Below are positions 14,177 through 20,626 of a DNA stretch of 28,998 nucleotides, one piece after another. This DNA is from a virus. Made by a program: the position numbers and the translations under genes. Where the stretch lies: IMG/VR virus record IMGVR_UViG_3300008116_000189, positions 1-28,998 of that record, one strand, 5' to 3'. The notes beneath the pieces were generated by a model. The model searched no databases and was not told the origin of the DNA. It worked only from the letters and a program-made list of their open reading frames with translations. The number at the start of each line of letters is the position of its first letter. The stretch's first letter is position 1.

Positions 14177-14521
14177 ATGCAGAAGATCAGCTTTGAACAG
14201 GTTCGTAAGACTTACAACGGTCGTTCTGGTTGCGCTTGCGGTTGCAATGGTACCTACACTCTGCCGAGCCACGTTTCGGTCGAAGAAGGCAACAAGGAAG
14301 TTGGTTGGAATGCCTACGACGAAAAGTCGGTTTCTGATCGTCGTGCTAAGATCGCTCTGACCAAGATCAACAAGGCGATCGATGAATATGGCCAGCTGGC
14401 CAAGGACAACGGTCATGGTGCTTTCGAATATTACTCATGCGCTCAAGACGTATGGTTCTGCTACGCTGATTCGTTCGTTGGTATCGATATCAACGGTCGC
14501 GCTACGACTGTTTATTTCTAA
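14177..14521 (+). CDS. Cysteine-motif phage protein (114 aa)
   Basis: Near the N terminus lies YNGRSGCACGCNGTY, a C-x-C-x-C cluster that I recall from unnamed small phage proteins; it could bind metal. The rest is an alpha/beta sequence with a helical middle (RRAKIALTKINKAIDEYGQL) and a C-terminal beta part containing two more cysteines (YYSCAQDVWFCYADSF). The start at 14177 has AAGGAAG 6 nt upstream. An in-frame ATG at 14156 (MKRRKIE extension) lies right after the promoter and cannot be excluded. Confidence 0.65.
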   Translation: MQKISFEQVRKTYNGRSGCACGCNGTYTLPSHVSVEEGNKEVGWNAYDEKSVSDRRAKIALTKINKAIDEYGQLAKDNGHGAFEYYSCAQDVWFCYADSFVGIDINGRATTVYF

Positions 14522-14529
14522 AATAACAG

Positions 14530-14558
14530 TTGCCTTATTTTCAAAATGAGCCTATAAG
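14530..14558 (+). promoter_or_regulatory. Promoter cassette, copy 4, with internal hairpin
   Basis: TTGCCT (14530-14535), 17-nt spacer, TATAAG (14553-14558). The spacer contains CTTATTT / AAATGAG, which can pair. It is followed by a leader nearly identical to that of copy 3 (ATGAAGAGAAGGAAGA). Confidence 0.75.
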
Positions 14559-14589
14559 TAAGTATAGGATGAAGAGAAGGAAGAACGAA

Positions 14590-14862
14590 ATGACTGCTCC
14601 TAAGACTGTTCTCGTTGGTGATCGCGTTCGCTACGAATCTGCTGCTGGTACGATTCGCGGTGTAGTCGTTAAGATCATGAAGGACTATAACGCTAATAAT
14701 GATCTGATTGACTGGATCTACGTTGAGTATTACAACGAAAAGTCGCCGTCGAAGTACTCGATCGTTCGTCTGGCTGATACAGCTCTTGCGATGATGAAGT
14801 TCGTTGTTACCTTCCGTGACATCGATATTCAGATTGCTCGTGGAGAAAAGGAAGTTGCATAA
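14590..14862 (+). CDS. Hypothetical small beta-barrel protein (90 aa)
   Basis: The start, VLVGDRVRYESAAGTIRGVV, followed by a strand-turn-strand pattern (WIYVEYYNEKSPSKYSIVRL), is what SH3- or KOW-like small barrels look like; this is a fold guess, not a family match. The ATG at 14590 has AAGGAAG 6 nt upstream. An in-frame ATG at 14569 would add MKRRKNE. TAATG couples it to the next gene. Confidence 0.6.
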   Translation: MTAPKTVLVGDRVRYESAAGTIRGVVVKIMKDYNANNDLIDWIYVEYYNEKSPSKYSIVRLADTALAMMKFVVTFRDIDIQIARGEKEVA

Positions 14863-15005
14863 TGAAGCGTTATCGTGGATTCACTATCCGTAAGATGGAT
14901 GATGGTCGTTTTGATATCTTCGACCGCGACGGTCTTTATGATGAAGACTATCAGACAATTGCGATGGCTATGTGCGCTATCGATGAATATCTGGAGTATG
15001 CGTAA
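14862..15005 (+). CDS. Hypothetical protein (47 aa)
   Basis: A 47-codon frame bridges two genes exactly, with TAATG overlaps at both ends and AAAAGGAAG upstream. The product (KRYRGFTIRKMDDGRFDIFD) begins with a beta hairpin-like repeat of aromatic and charged residues and ends in a helix (TIAMAMCAIDEYLEYA). Similar short phage proteins with the pattern YRGFxI are familiar, but no function is known to me. Confidence 0.6.
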   Translation: MKRYRGFTIRKMDDGRFDIFDRDGLYDEDYQTIAMAMCAIDEYLEYA

Positions 15006-15214
15006 TGCCTTTCTCACCTCTCGCTTCTATCGTTCATTCTCACATGTACAAGAGCTGGATTCGTGAAAATCCCGAACTAGCACTGGAGCGTGTTGAAGCG
15101 TTCTGTCGCGAAGCTAAAGAGCGTGGTATGATGCTTCGCTATTTTGAGGATGAGCACTACGTTGATATCGTAGCTGCGTTTAAGGAATCTGATCTAGATA
15201 AGAGGTATGCATAA
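15005..15214 (+). CDS. Hypothetical protein (69 aa)
   Basis: Not recognised. Mostly helical (NPELALERVEAFCREAKERG), ending in the charged ESDLDKRYA. TAATG overlaps at both ends place it in one operon with the genes from 14590 to 15417. Confidence 0.6.
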   Translation: MPFSPLASIVHSHMYKSWIRENPELALERVEAFCREAKERGMMLRYFEDEHYVDIVAAFKESDLDKRYA

Positions 15215-15417
15215 TGTCAATTCAGATTGGGTTTCCGGCGCGAGTTGGTAATTTTAAACAGGGCGCCGTAGTTCGTCACACAGACACAGGCGACTTCGGT
15301 CATGTTGTCGGGTTTGATCGTGTTTACTGGGATGCCGGCCATGAAATTATTATCAAGGTTCTCTGGGACGACGGGGTGGTCCGCTCGATTCATCCCACAA
15401 ATATTTCTCTACTTTAA
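15214..15417 (+). CDS. Hypothetical SH3-like protein (67 aa)
   Basis: Nearly all beta strand by eye: KQGAVVRHTDTGDFGHVVGF, then HEIIIKVLWDDGVVRSIHP. This is the usual appearance of a single SH3-like barrel (compare KOW or CAP-Gly-like small domains). There is no catalytic motif. It overlaps the preceding gene as TAATG. Confidence 0.55.
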   Translation: MSIQIGFPARVGNFKQGAVVRHTDTGDFGHVVGFDRVYWDAGHEIIIKVLWDDGVVRSIHPTNISLL

Positions 15418-15427
15418 AGGATAAAAT

Positions 15428-15718
15428 ATGCTTATTGAAACACCCGCAAAGCTTAATGATGTAGTCACTGTAAAGATGGTTGGTGGTGACGAAGTTCTCG
15501 GTCGCCTCCATGATGAGCGTACAGATGACTATATCGAGCTTAATAAGCCGCTGCTGGTTATGATGGCGCAGCAGGGATTTGGTCTAGTACCGTATATGCT
15601 GACAGCTGGACCTGAGGCCATTATCAAGATCGATCGTAAGCACGTTGTTGCTTTCACTAAGACGTTTGAAGATGTTGCTAAGGCATATATCAAACAAACC
15701 ACTAGCCTTATTACCTAA
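15428..15718 (+). CDS. Sm-like (LSm fold) phage protein, predicted (96 aa)
   Basis: The N-terminal 50 residues follow the Sm pattern: V-T-V-K-M-V-G-G-D-E-V-L-G-R-L, a bent strand with a conserved Gly-Asp turn, then a second strand (DDYIELNKPLLVMMAQQG). The C-terminal half (EAIIKIDRKHVVAFTKTFED, then AKAYIKQTTSLI) resembles a conserved protein I recall in T4-like cyanophages. RNA binding is possible for this fold but unproven. AAAGGAT precedes the ATG. Confidence 0.6.
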   Translation: MLIETPAKLNDVVTVKMVGGDEVLGRLHDERTDDYIELNKPLLVMMAQQGFGLVPYMLTAGPEAIIKIDRKHVVAFTKTFEDVAKAYIKQTTSLIT

Positions 15719-15756
15719 AAGAGTATATACATTAAGTCTAGATAAGGAGATATATT

Positions 15757-15972
15757 ATGACTACGATTTCTGCAAAGCGCCCTCAGCTCTCGGACGGTAC
15801 TAACGTTAATCTTCGTACTGTAACTAACTATGCTCAGCAGGCTGTTGTAGCGTTGAAGGAAGCCGGCGAAGAAGATGCTGCGCACTACTTCGAAATGTTC
15901 CATGAGTATCTTGTTAAGGATGTTGCTAACGGCAAGCCGTTTGGTTTTACCTATAAGTCGCTGGGGCTGTAA
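15757..15972 (+). CDS. Hypothetical protein (71 aa)
   Basis: Not recognised. A helical middle (NYAQQAVVALKEAGEEDAAH) and a short C-terminal segment (GKPFGFTYKSLGL). AAGGAG lies 9 nt before the ATG in an AT-rich 38-nt gap that lacks a convincing promoter. TAATG overlap with the next gene. Confidence 0.6.
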   Translation: MTTISAKRPQLSDGTNVNLRTVTNYAQQAVVALKEAGEEDAAHYFEMFHEYLVKDVANGKPFGFTYKSLGL

Positions 15973-16184
15973 TGCCTCTTCATATCGACTTTACTAGAAA
16001 CGGCCGCACTGAATATACTTTTATCGACCGCCATACGAGCGAAGAGATCGCGTACGGATCTTATAACAATGAAGGGGACTTTGAGCTACTAAGTCTCCGT
16101 GAAGGCGTCCTAGATAAGTATGTGAGTGCGGCCGTTGCTTTTACTACGTTGCAGCGCCGACTTGAAATGCAATATGGCTATTGA
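15972..16184 (+). CDS. Hypothetical protein (70 aa)
   Basis: Not recognised. A beta-rich start (IDFTRNGRTEYTFIDRHTSE) and a helical end (VSAAVAFTTLQRRLEMQYGY). It is translationally coupled to the previous gene by TAATG and lies 10 nt before the sugar operon. Confidence 0.6.
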   Translation: MPLHIDFTRNGRTEYTFIDRHTSEEIAYGSYNNEGDFELLSLREGVLDKYVSAAVAFTTLQRRLEMQYGY

Positions 16185-16194
16185 GGTATAAACT

Positions 16195-17064
16195 ATGAAA
16201 GATCTAGTAATAGGCGCTATTACTGGGTATAACTTTGACGCTATCGAGCCTTGGGTTAACTCGCTAGAGAAATCCGGGTACGATGGCGAAAAAGCTATGC
16301 TCTGTTATAATATCAGCTATGAAGTTGCCAACGAGCTCTCTGGACGTGGATTTAGAGTGTTCGGGTTTGAGCAGAACGAGGAACTGCGCCGTCTCGAATA
16401 TACCAAACCTAACTTCAACGTTGTCGTTGAACGCTTTCTTCATATGGCGTTCGTTCTACGTGATCTGGGAACGAAGTATCGCTATATTATATCCACGGAC
16501 GTCAAGGATGTCATCTTCCAGCGCAATCCTTCTGAGTGGCTTGAGAAGAACATCGAGACAGATTCTCCTTTTAAGGTTGTAGCTGCATCCGAATCAATTC
16601 AATACGATCAGGAAGACTGGGGTAACTTTAACCTCTTCCGCTCGTTTGGCCCTCAGGTCTATCAGACATTCCGCGATAAGATTGTCTCAAACGCCGGCGT
16701 TATGGCTGGTGAATTTGAGCATATGCTCGACTTGTATATGCAGATTAAATTGCTATGTGACGGTGCTCCTGCGCACTTTATCGAAGGCGGAGGCGGGCCC
16801 GATCAGGCTGCATATAATATTCTGATTAATTCTAAGCCGTGGAATAAAATTACACTCTTTGCTAAATCAGAAGATGGCTGGGCGGCGCAGCTAGGTACTA
16901 CTGGTCCTCAGATTCAAGATCGCTATGGTAAGTTCGTAACTGAGTCTCTACCTATTCTTAAGGACGGTTTGGTTTGTACTTCAACCGGTGAGCCATTCTA
17001 TATCGTACATCAGTATGATCGTGTGCCTCAGTGGAAGAACGAAATCTTGGCGAGGTATAAATGA
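16195..17064 (+). CDS. Glycosyltransferase-like protein (289 aa)
   Basis: The N-terminal 110 residues look like a GT-A nucleotide-sugar-binding domain: strand IGAITGYN, helix, then KYRYIISTDVKDVIFQRNP with TDVKD (101-105) in the place of a DxD metal motif. GGGGPDQAAYN near residue 196 and YIVHQYDRVPQWK near the end resemble acceptor-side segments of family GT-A enzymes. The donor and acceptor are unknown. It heads a four-gene operon with a DUF707-like protein, a methyltransferase and UDP-galactopyranose mutase, which makes UDP-galactofuranose one possible donor. It overlaps the next gene by ATGA. Confidence 0.75.
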   Translation: MKDLVIGAITGYNFDAIEPWVNSLEKSGYDGEKAMLCYNISYEVANELSGRGFRVFGFEQNEELRRLEYTKPNFNVVVERFLHMAFVLRDLGTKYRYIISTDVKDVIFQRNPSEWLEKNIETDSPFKVVAASESIQYDQEDWGNFNLFRSFGPQVYQTFRDKIVSNAGVMAGEFEHMLDLYMQIKLLCDGAPAHFIEGGGGPDQAAYNILINSKPWNKITLFAKSEDGWAAQLGTTGPQIQDRYGKFVTESLPILKDGLVCTSTGEPFYIVHQYDRVPQWKNEILARYK

Positions 17065-17816
17065 GAAAGTCTCTAATCTTTTGCTCAGTAGGTCAAGCAC
17101 TTCCTACTGAAGGCCCATATGCAGAGAACCATTGGCGACGAACCGATCGTGGCAGTCGCGAATATCTAACGTCTATTGTTAATTATAACTACGAATCAGG
17201 TTTCCAACCAGAAGAATATTCGTATGATGTTAAGAGTGATAAGAAGGGCTTTAAATGGCCTCTAGCTCATGAATATATTCGTGAGAATCGCGATATGCTC
17301 ATGAACGATTATGAGTACATTGGTATTTGGGATGACGATATCCAGGTTGATATCGAATCACTAAACCATTCTCTTATCATGGCATATAATTGCGGTGCTA
17401 AGATGTTCCAGATGTCACTATCAGAAGATTCTGATGAGTGGTTCGATATTCTTAAGCATAAGCCTGACTATATTTTCTCATGGACAAACTTCGTAGAGAT
17501 CATGTGCCCTGTTTATCATACATCTCTTATTCCGATGATGATTGAGTTCTGGGACTTGTATCCATTTAAGACGGGGTGGGGCTTTGATAAAGTAGCGTGT
17601 GAGTTAGCTGAAGCGCCTGCTATGGTTATTCACTGCCGCCAGATGTATCATCCCCGTAGAGCTGAATCAACATACGATAAAGCAGCAGCGTTTGAAGAGA
17701 TGCGTATCTGTATGCAAGAAGCTTATCCGGTATATTGCAAGAAACATTTCGATATTGATAACGCTAGGGTGCGTGATCATCAGTTCGAATATCAAGCAAT
17801 AAAAAGGATTCTTTAA
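17061..17816 (+). CDS. DUF707-like putative glycosyltransferase (251 aa)
   Basis: The core YEYIGIWDDDIQVDIESLN contains DDD (residues 91-93), typical of the DUF707 group of GT-A-like proteins, in which the acidic triplet binds a metal and sugar nucleotide. FVEIMCPVYHTSLIP and then WGFDKVACELAEAP, HCRQMYHPRR further support the family. The biochemical activity of DUF707 proteins is poorly defined, so a glycosyltransferase role is an inference. It is coupled by ATGA to the gene before and TAATG to the gene after, so the products probably act together. Confidence 0.7.
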   Translation: MRKSLIFCSVGQALPTEGPYAENHWRRTDRGSREYLTSIVNYNYESGFQPEEYSYDVKSDKKGFKWPLAHEYIRENRDMLMNDYEYIGIWDDDIQVDIESLNHSLIMAYNCGAKMFQMSLSEDSDEWFDILKHKPDYIFSWTNFVEIMCPVYHTSLIPMMIEFWDLYPFKTGWGFDKVACELAEAPAMVIHCRQMYHPRRAESTYDKAAAFEEMRICMQEAYPVYCKKHFDIDNARVRDHQFEYQAIKRIL

Positions 17817-18409
17817 TGGCAAACGTATTTCTAGATCTAGGTACCCATTTCGGGCAGGGTCTTAAGATGTTTATGGATCGTTTTAAGATGGATGAGTCTT
17901 GGACTATTCATACGTTTGAAGCTAATCCAACTACACATAAGATCTTCTTGGACGGCTTTCATAAAGAAGTGCCATGGGTAAAATCACACAATCAAGCAGT
18001 AGCCGATTATAACGGAACTATTACTATTAACGTTGAAACGCCCCCCGGTGAAGGAGATACAGGTCAAGGCACATCTATTATCGATCTTGATAAGTGGTCG
18101 CCTTGGAATGGTACATTGCGTGACAACTTCCAACGTCAAGTAGATGTTGAGTGCATTGACTTTGCTCAGTTTATCAAAGATAACTTTTCACCTGAGGATA
18201 CTATTATCATAAAGATGGATATCGAAGGTGCGGAGTATCGCGTACTAGATAAAATGATTGAGACAGACGTACTCAAAGATTACATTAATTTTATCACAGT
18301 CGAATGGCATTCGCGCTTCTTTACGAATGCAGATGAGATGCGCGTTCAAGAGAATAAGATTAGATATTACGCCAACATCAACAACATTATAATGGAATCT
18401 TGGCAATGA
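17816..18409 (+). CDS. FkbM-family methyltransferase (197 aa)
   Basis: The SAM-binding motif I is VFLDLGTHFGQG at the N terminus, followed by TFEANP (acidic residue for the SAM ribose), and IIIKMDIEGAEYRVLDKM (about 131-147), the hallmark of FkbM-type enzymes. This family O-methylates sugars or other natural-product hydroxyls. In this operon a methyl cap on a transferred sugar is the simplest reading. It is a little shorter than many bacterial FkbM proteins but has all key motifs. Confidence 0.88.
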   Translation: MANVFLDLGTHFGQGLKMFMDRFKMDESWTIHTFEANPTTHKIFLDGFHKEVPWVKSHNQAVADYNGTITINVETPPGEGDTGQGTSIIDLDKWSPWNGTLRDNFQRQVDVECIDFAQFIKDNFSPEDTIIIKMDIEGAEYRVLDKMIETDVLKDYINFITVEWHSRFFTNADEMRVQENKIRYYANINNIIMESWQ

Positions 18410-18450
18410 ATTTTCCTGACTTTCCTTTGAGCGCTAGGGAGAAGTACTAA
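18406..18450 (+). CDS. Possible 14-codon ORF between fkbM-like gene and glf
   Basis: An ATG overlapping the previous TGA opens a frame of 14 codons (MNFPDFPLSAREKY) that ends immediately before the glf GTG. It contains the glf Shine-Dalgarno AGGGAG. It could couple translation of glf to the upstream gene. It may also be chance. Confidence 0.25.
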   Translation: MNFPDFPLSAREKY

Positions 18451-19554
18451 GTGGTATATGATTATTTGATTGTTGGTTCGGGCTTATTTGGCTCGACTTT
18501 TGCGCGGTTGGCTCATGATGCCGGTAAGTCTTGTCTTATTATCGAGCAGCGCGATCACGTTGGAGGCAATGTCTTCTCAGAAGATCAAGAAGGTATTCAA
18601 GTACACGTTTACGGACCACATGTCTTCCATTGCAATGATGAAAAGATCTGGCAATATGTAAATCGCTTCGCCGAGTTTAATAACTTCGTAGCGATGCCTA
18701 AAGCTCAGTACGAGGGTAAGCTTTATTCGCTGCCCTTCAATATGAATACGTTCTACGAGATGTGGGGTGTTACTACACCTCAAGAAGCTATGGCAAAGAT
18801 CGAAAGCCAGAAGCCGCGTATCAATCATGATCCTGAAAATCTTGAAGAGCAGGCAATTGCTCTCGTTGGACCAGATATCTACGAGAAGCTTGTTAAGCAT
18901 TATACCAAGAAGCAATGGCAGCGTGATCCAAAGGATCTTCCAGCGTTTATCATTAAGCGTCTGCCTGTGCGCTTCACATACGATAATAACTATTTCAACG
19001 ATCGCTACCAGGGCATTCCGATTGGAGGCTATGGTAAGATGATGGAGAATATGGTCAAGGGTATCGACGTTCGTCTTAATACAGACTACTTTATGGATCA
19101 AGATCTTTGGAATGTATGTGCTCGTAAGATTGTTTATACAGGTAAGATCGACCAGTACTTTGATTACAAGTTTGGTGAACTAGAGTACCGTACACTTCGT
19201 TTTGAGAATGAATGGCACGAAACAGATAACTACCAGGGTATCGCGGTCATTAATGATACCGGGCCGAACAATCCCTGGACGCGTACGATTGAACATAAGC
19301 ACTTCGATCCTTCTCAAAAGACCGATCGCACAATTGTAACGCGTGAGATTCCTGATACCTGGGACAGAACTAAGATTCCTTATTATCCGATCAACGATGA
19401 GAAGAATCAGGCCATCTATAACAAGTATCGTGACCTAGCTAAGCAGGAAAAAAATGTAATTTTCGGTGGCCGTTTATCAGAATATCGTTATTATGATATG
19501 CATCAGGTCATTGGAAGTGCCATGGCCGCTTGGCGTAGGGAGACGGAAGATTAA
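18451..19554 (+). CDS. glf: UDP-galactopyranose mutase (367 aa)
   Basis: This flavoenzyme converts UDP-galactopyranose to UDP-galactofuranose. The FAD-binding start is YLIVGSGLFGST, followed by HVGGNV and VYGPHVFHCND. KHYTKKQW and the very typical YTGKIDQYFDYKFGELEYRT match the UGM family, and GGRLSEYRYYDMHQVI near the end is the second FAD-contact region. Length matches bacterial enzymes. The start codon is GTG with AGGGAG upstream; no better ATG exists. As the last gene of the sugar operon it probably supplies the activated furanose for the transferases at 16195 or 17061. Confidence 0.96.
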   Translation: MVYDYLIVGSGLFGSTFARLAHDAGKSCLIIEQRDHVGGNVFSEDQEGIQVHVYGPHVFHCNDEKIWQYVNRFAEFNNFVAMPKAQYEGKLYSLPFNMNTFYEMWGVTTPQEAMAKIESQKPRINHDPENLEEQAIALVGPDIYEKLVKHYTKKQWQRDPKDLPAFIIKRLPVRFTYDNNYFNDRYQGIPIGGYGKMMENMVKGIDVRLNTDYFMDQDLWNVCARKIVYTGKIDQYFDYKFGELEYRTLRFENEWHETDNYQGIAVINDTGPNNPWTRTIEHKHFDPSQKTDRTIVTREIPDTWDRTKIPYYPINDEKNQAIYNKYRDLAKQEKNVIFGGRLSEYRYYDMHQVIGSAMAAWRRETED

Positions 19555-20101
19555 TATATTCTATCTAGATGAAGATCCCAGGCAGTGCGCTGAATGGATG
19601 GTAGACAGGCATGTCGTTAAGATGATTGTCGAGACGGCGCAGCTGCTATCAACCGCTCATCGTATTATCGACGGTGAAGAAGTGATTGTGCATTTACAGC
19701 ACAAAGAGACTGGAAAGGTCAAAAAGAAAAATGTGTGGATCCTGCCCGACGACCGCAATGACACTCTATACGCTTGCACACACCGGAACCATCCCAGTGC
19801 TGTCTGGTGTCGCGAGTCAGTCGAAAATTACAACTGGGCTGTCGACCATCTTTACGCCCTTGGTCAAGAATATACCTTTAGATATGGAAAAAGACATGCA
19901 ACGATTGAGAAATGCTTTTATCAACTCCAATCCCCTCCTCATGGGCTCCGCGCTTGGGATTGGACTAAGCCTCCTTCTGCAATGGATGAACGTTACATAA
20001 TCTCTGACGACCCGGTGGTTAATTACCGTAATTATTATAAATATGGTAAGAGTAAATTACATGCGTGGAAGAATAGAGAAGCGCCAGTTTGGATATTATA
20101 A
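19550..20101 (+). CDS. Conserved phage protein (NIFYLD...RHVVKM), apparent ATT start (183 aa)
   Basis: The N terminus reads NIFYLDEDPRQCAEWMVDRH followed by VVKMIVETAQLLSTAH. I recall a family of T4-like phage proteins that begins MNIFYLD or similar with the same HVVKM and ETAQLLSTAH block; its function is unknown. Other conserved-looking parts are NHPSAVWCRES, RYGKRHATIEKC and DDPVVNYRNYY, and NREAPVWIL at the end. No ATG, GTG or TTG exists at the conserved start; ATT at 19550 places Met exactly where the family expects it, with GGAG 7 nt upstream and overlap with the glf stop. GTG at 19517 or ATG at 19493 are the alternatives. Confidence 0.75.
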   Translation: MNIFYLDEDPRQCAEWMVDRHVVKMIVETAQLLSTAHRIIDGEEVIVHLQHKETGKVKKKNVWILPDDRNDTLYACTHRNHPSAVWCRESVENYNWAVDHLYALGQEYTFRYGKRHATIEKCFYQLQSPPHGLRAWDWTKPPSAMDERYIISDDPVVNYRNYYKYGKSKLHAWKNREAPVWIL

Positions 20102-20104
20102 ATA
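20097..20104 (+). promoter_or_regulatory. T4-type late promoter box TATAAATA
   Basis: Exact TATAAATA overlapping the stop of the preceding gene and 39 nt before the ATG at 20143. A second exact box lies 61 nt upstream at 20036-20043 inside the coding region. Confidence 0.6.
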
Positions 20105-20142
20105 GATCAGAATACATCTCGTATATCCTAGGGAGTCAATTA

Positions 20143-20529
20143 ATGTCAAATATCGATAAGTATACATCTTTTATTTCGGAGCAAAGCCGAACATCGCCTA
20201 TGCAGTTAACGGAAGCCACTGAAAAGACTGCTGTGAAGCACGAGCTTAAAAATCTAAACCAGCATCTAGGTGGTAGTGTTGCTGATGCACAGCGTACAGG
20301 TCGTGGTACACAGATGACATCTCCGAGCGTTAATGTGTCTCACCATAAGAGTTCAGATGAAACTCACAAAGCCTTAACAGCCGCGGGGTATAAACATATC
20401 AAAAAGCCTTCGCCGTTCTATAGCGATGATCACAAATTTTACCAAAAAACAGATAGCCATGGGTTTACGCATACTTTAGCGCATTCTGGATCTGCAGTTC
20501 ATCATATTGGAGCTAGTAAGAGTAGCTAA
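20143..20529 (+). CDS. Late His/Lys/Ser-rich protein with T4 IP-like N terminus (128 aa)
   Basis: No enzyme motif is visible. The N terminus, SNIDKYTSFISEQSR, resembles the capsid-targeting propeptide of T4 internal proteins (pattern K-[TY]-x-x-F-[IL]-x-E). The rest is polar and rich in His, Lys, Ser and Gly (SHHKSSDETHKALTAAGY, HTLAHSGSAVHHIG). The start at 20143 has GGGAG 7 nt upstream and a late promoter before it. A strong terminator follows 22 nt after the stop. It may be an internal, DNA-associated virion protein; that is an inference from the propeptide-like start and late control. Confidence 0.65.
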   Translation: MSNIDKYTSFISEQSRTSPMQLTEATEKTAVKHELKNLNQHLGGSVADAQRTGRGTQMTSPSVNVSHHKSSDETHKALTAAGYKHIKKPSPFYSDDHKFYQKTDSHGFTHTLAHSGSAVHHIGASKSS

Positions 20530-20551
20530 AAATAATTTAAAATTATGATAA

Positions 20552-20577
20552 AGACCCCGCTTCGGCGGGGTTTTTTG
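20552..20577 (+). terminator. Rho-independent terminator
   Basis: Stem CCCCGC / GCGGGG (20555-20560, 20565-20570) with a TTCG tetraloop, followed by six T. It closes the transcript of the gene at 20143. Confidence 0.92.
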
Positions 20578-20583
20578 TTTGTG

Positions 20584-20591
20584 TATAAATA
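20584..20591 (+). promoter_or_regulatory. T4-type late promoter box TATAAATA
   Basis: Exact TATAAATA 7 nt after the T-run of the terminator and 35 nt before the ATG at 20627. Confidence 0.6.
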
Positions 20592-20626
20592 CCTTATTAT
20601 TAAACGTTTAGGGGTATGTATTAAGT

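Noticed and set aside
15719-15756. Promoter in the AT-rich gap before 15757
   Set aside because: TATATAC-like boxes are present but no convincing -35; AT-richness alone explains it.
16195-19554. DNA-modification (glucosylated base) operon
   Set aside because: No hydroxymethylase or base-modifying partner is visible in the window, and glycosyltransferase-like motifs do not match T4 alpha/beta-glucosyltransferases to my eye; kept only as an open alternative.
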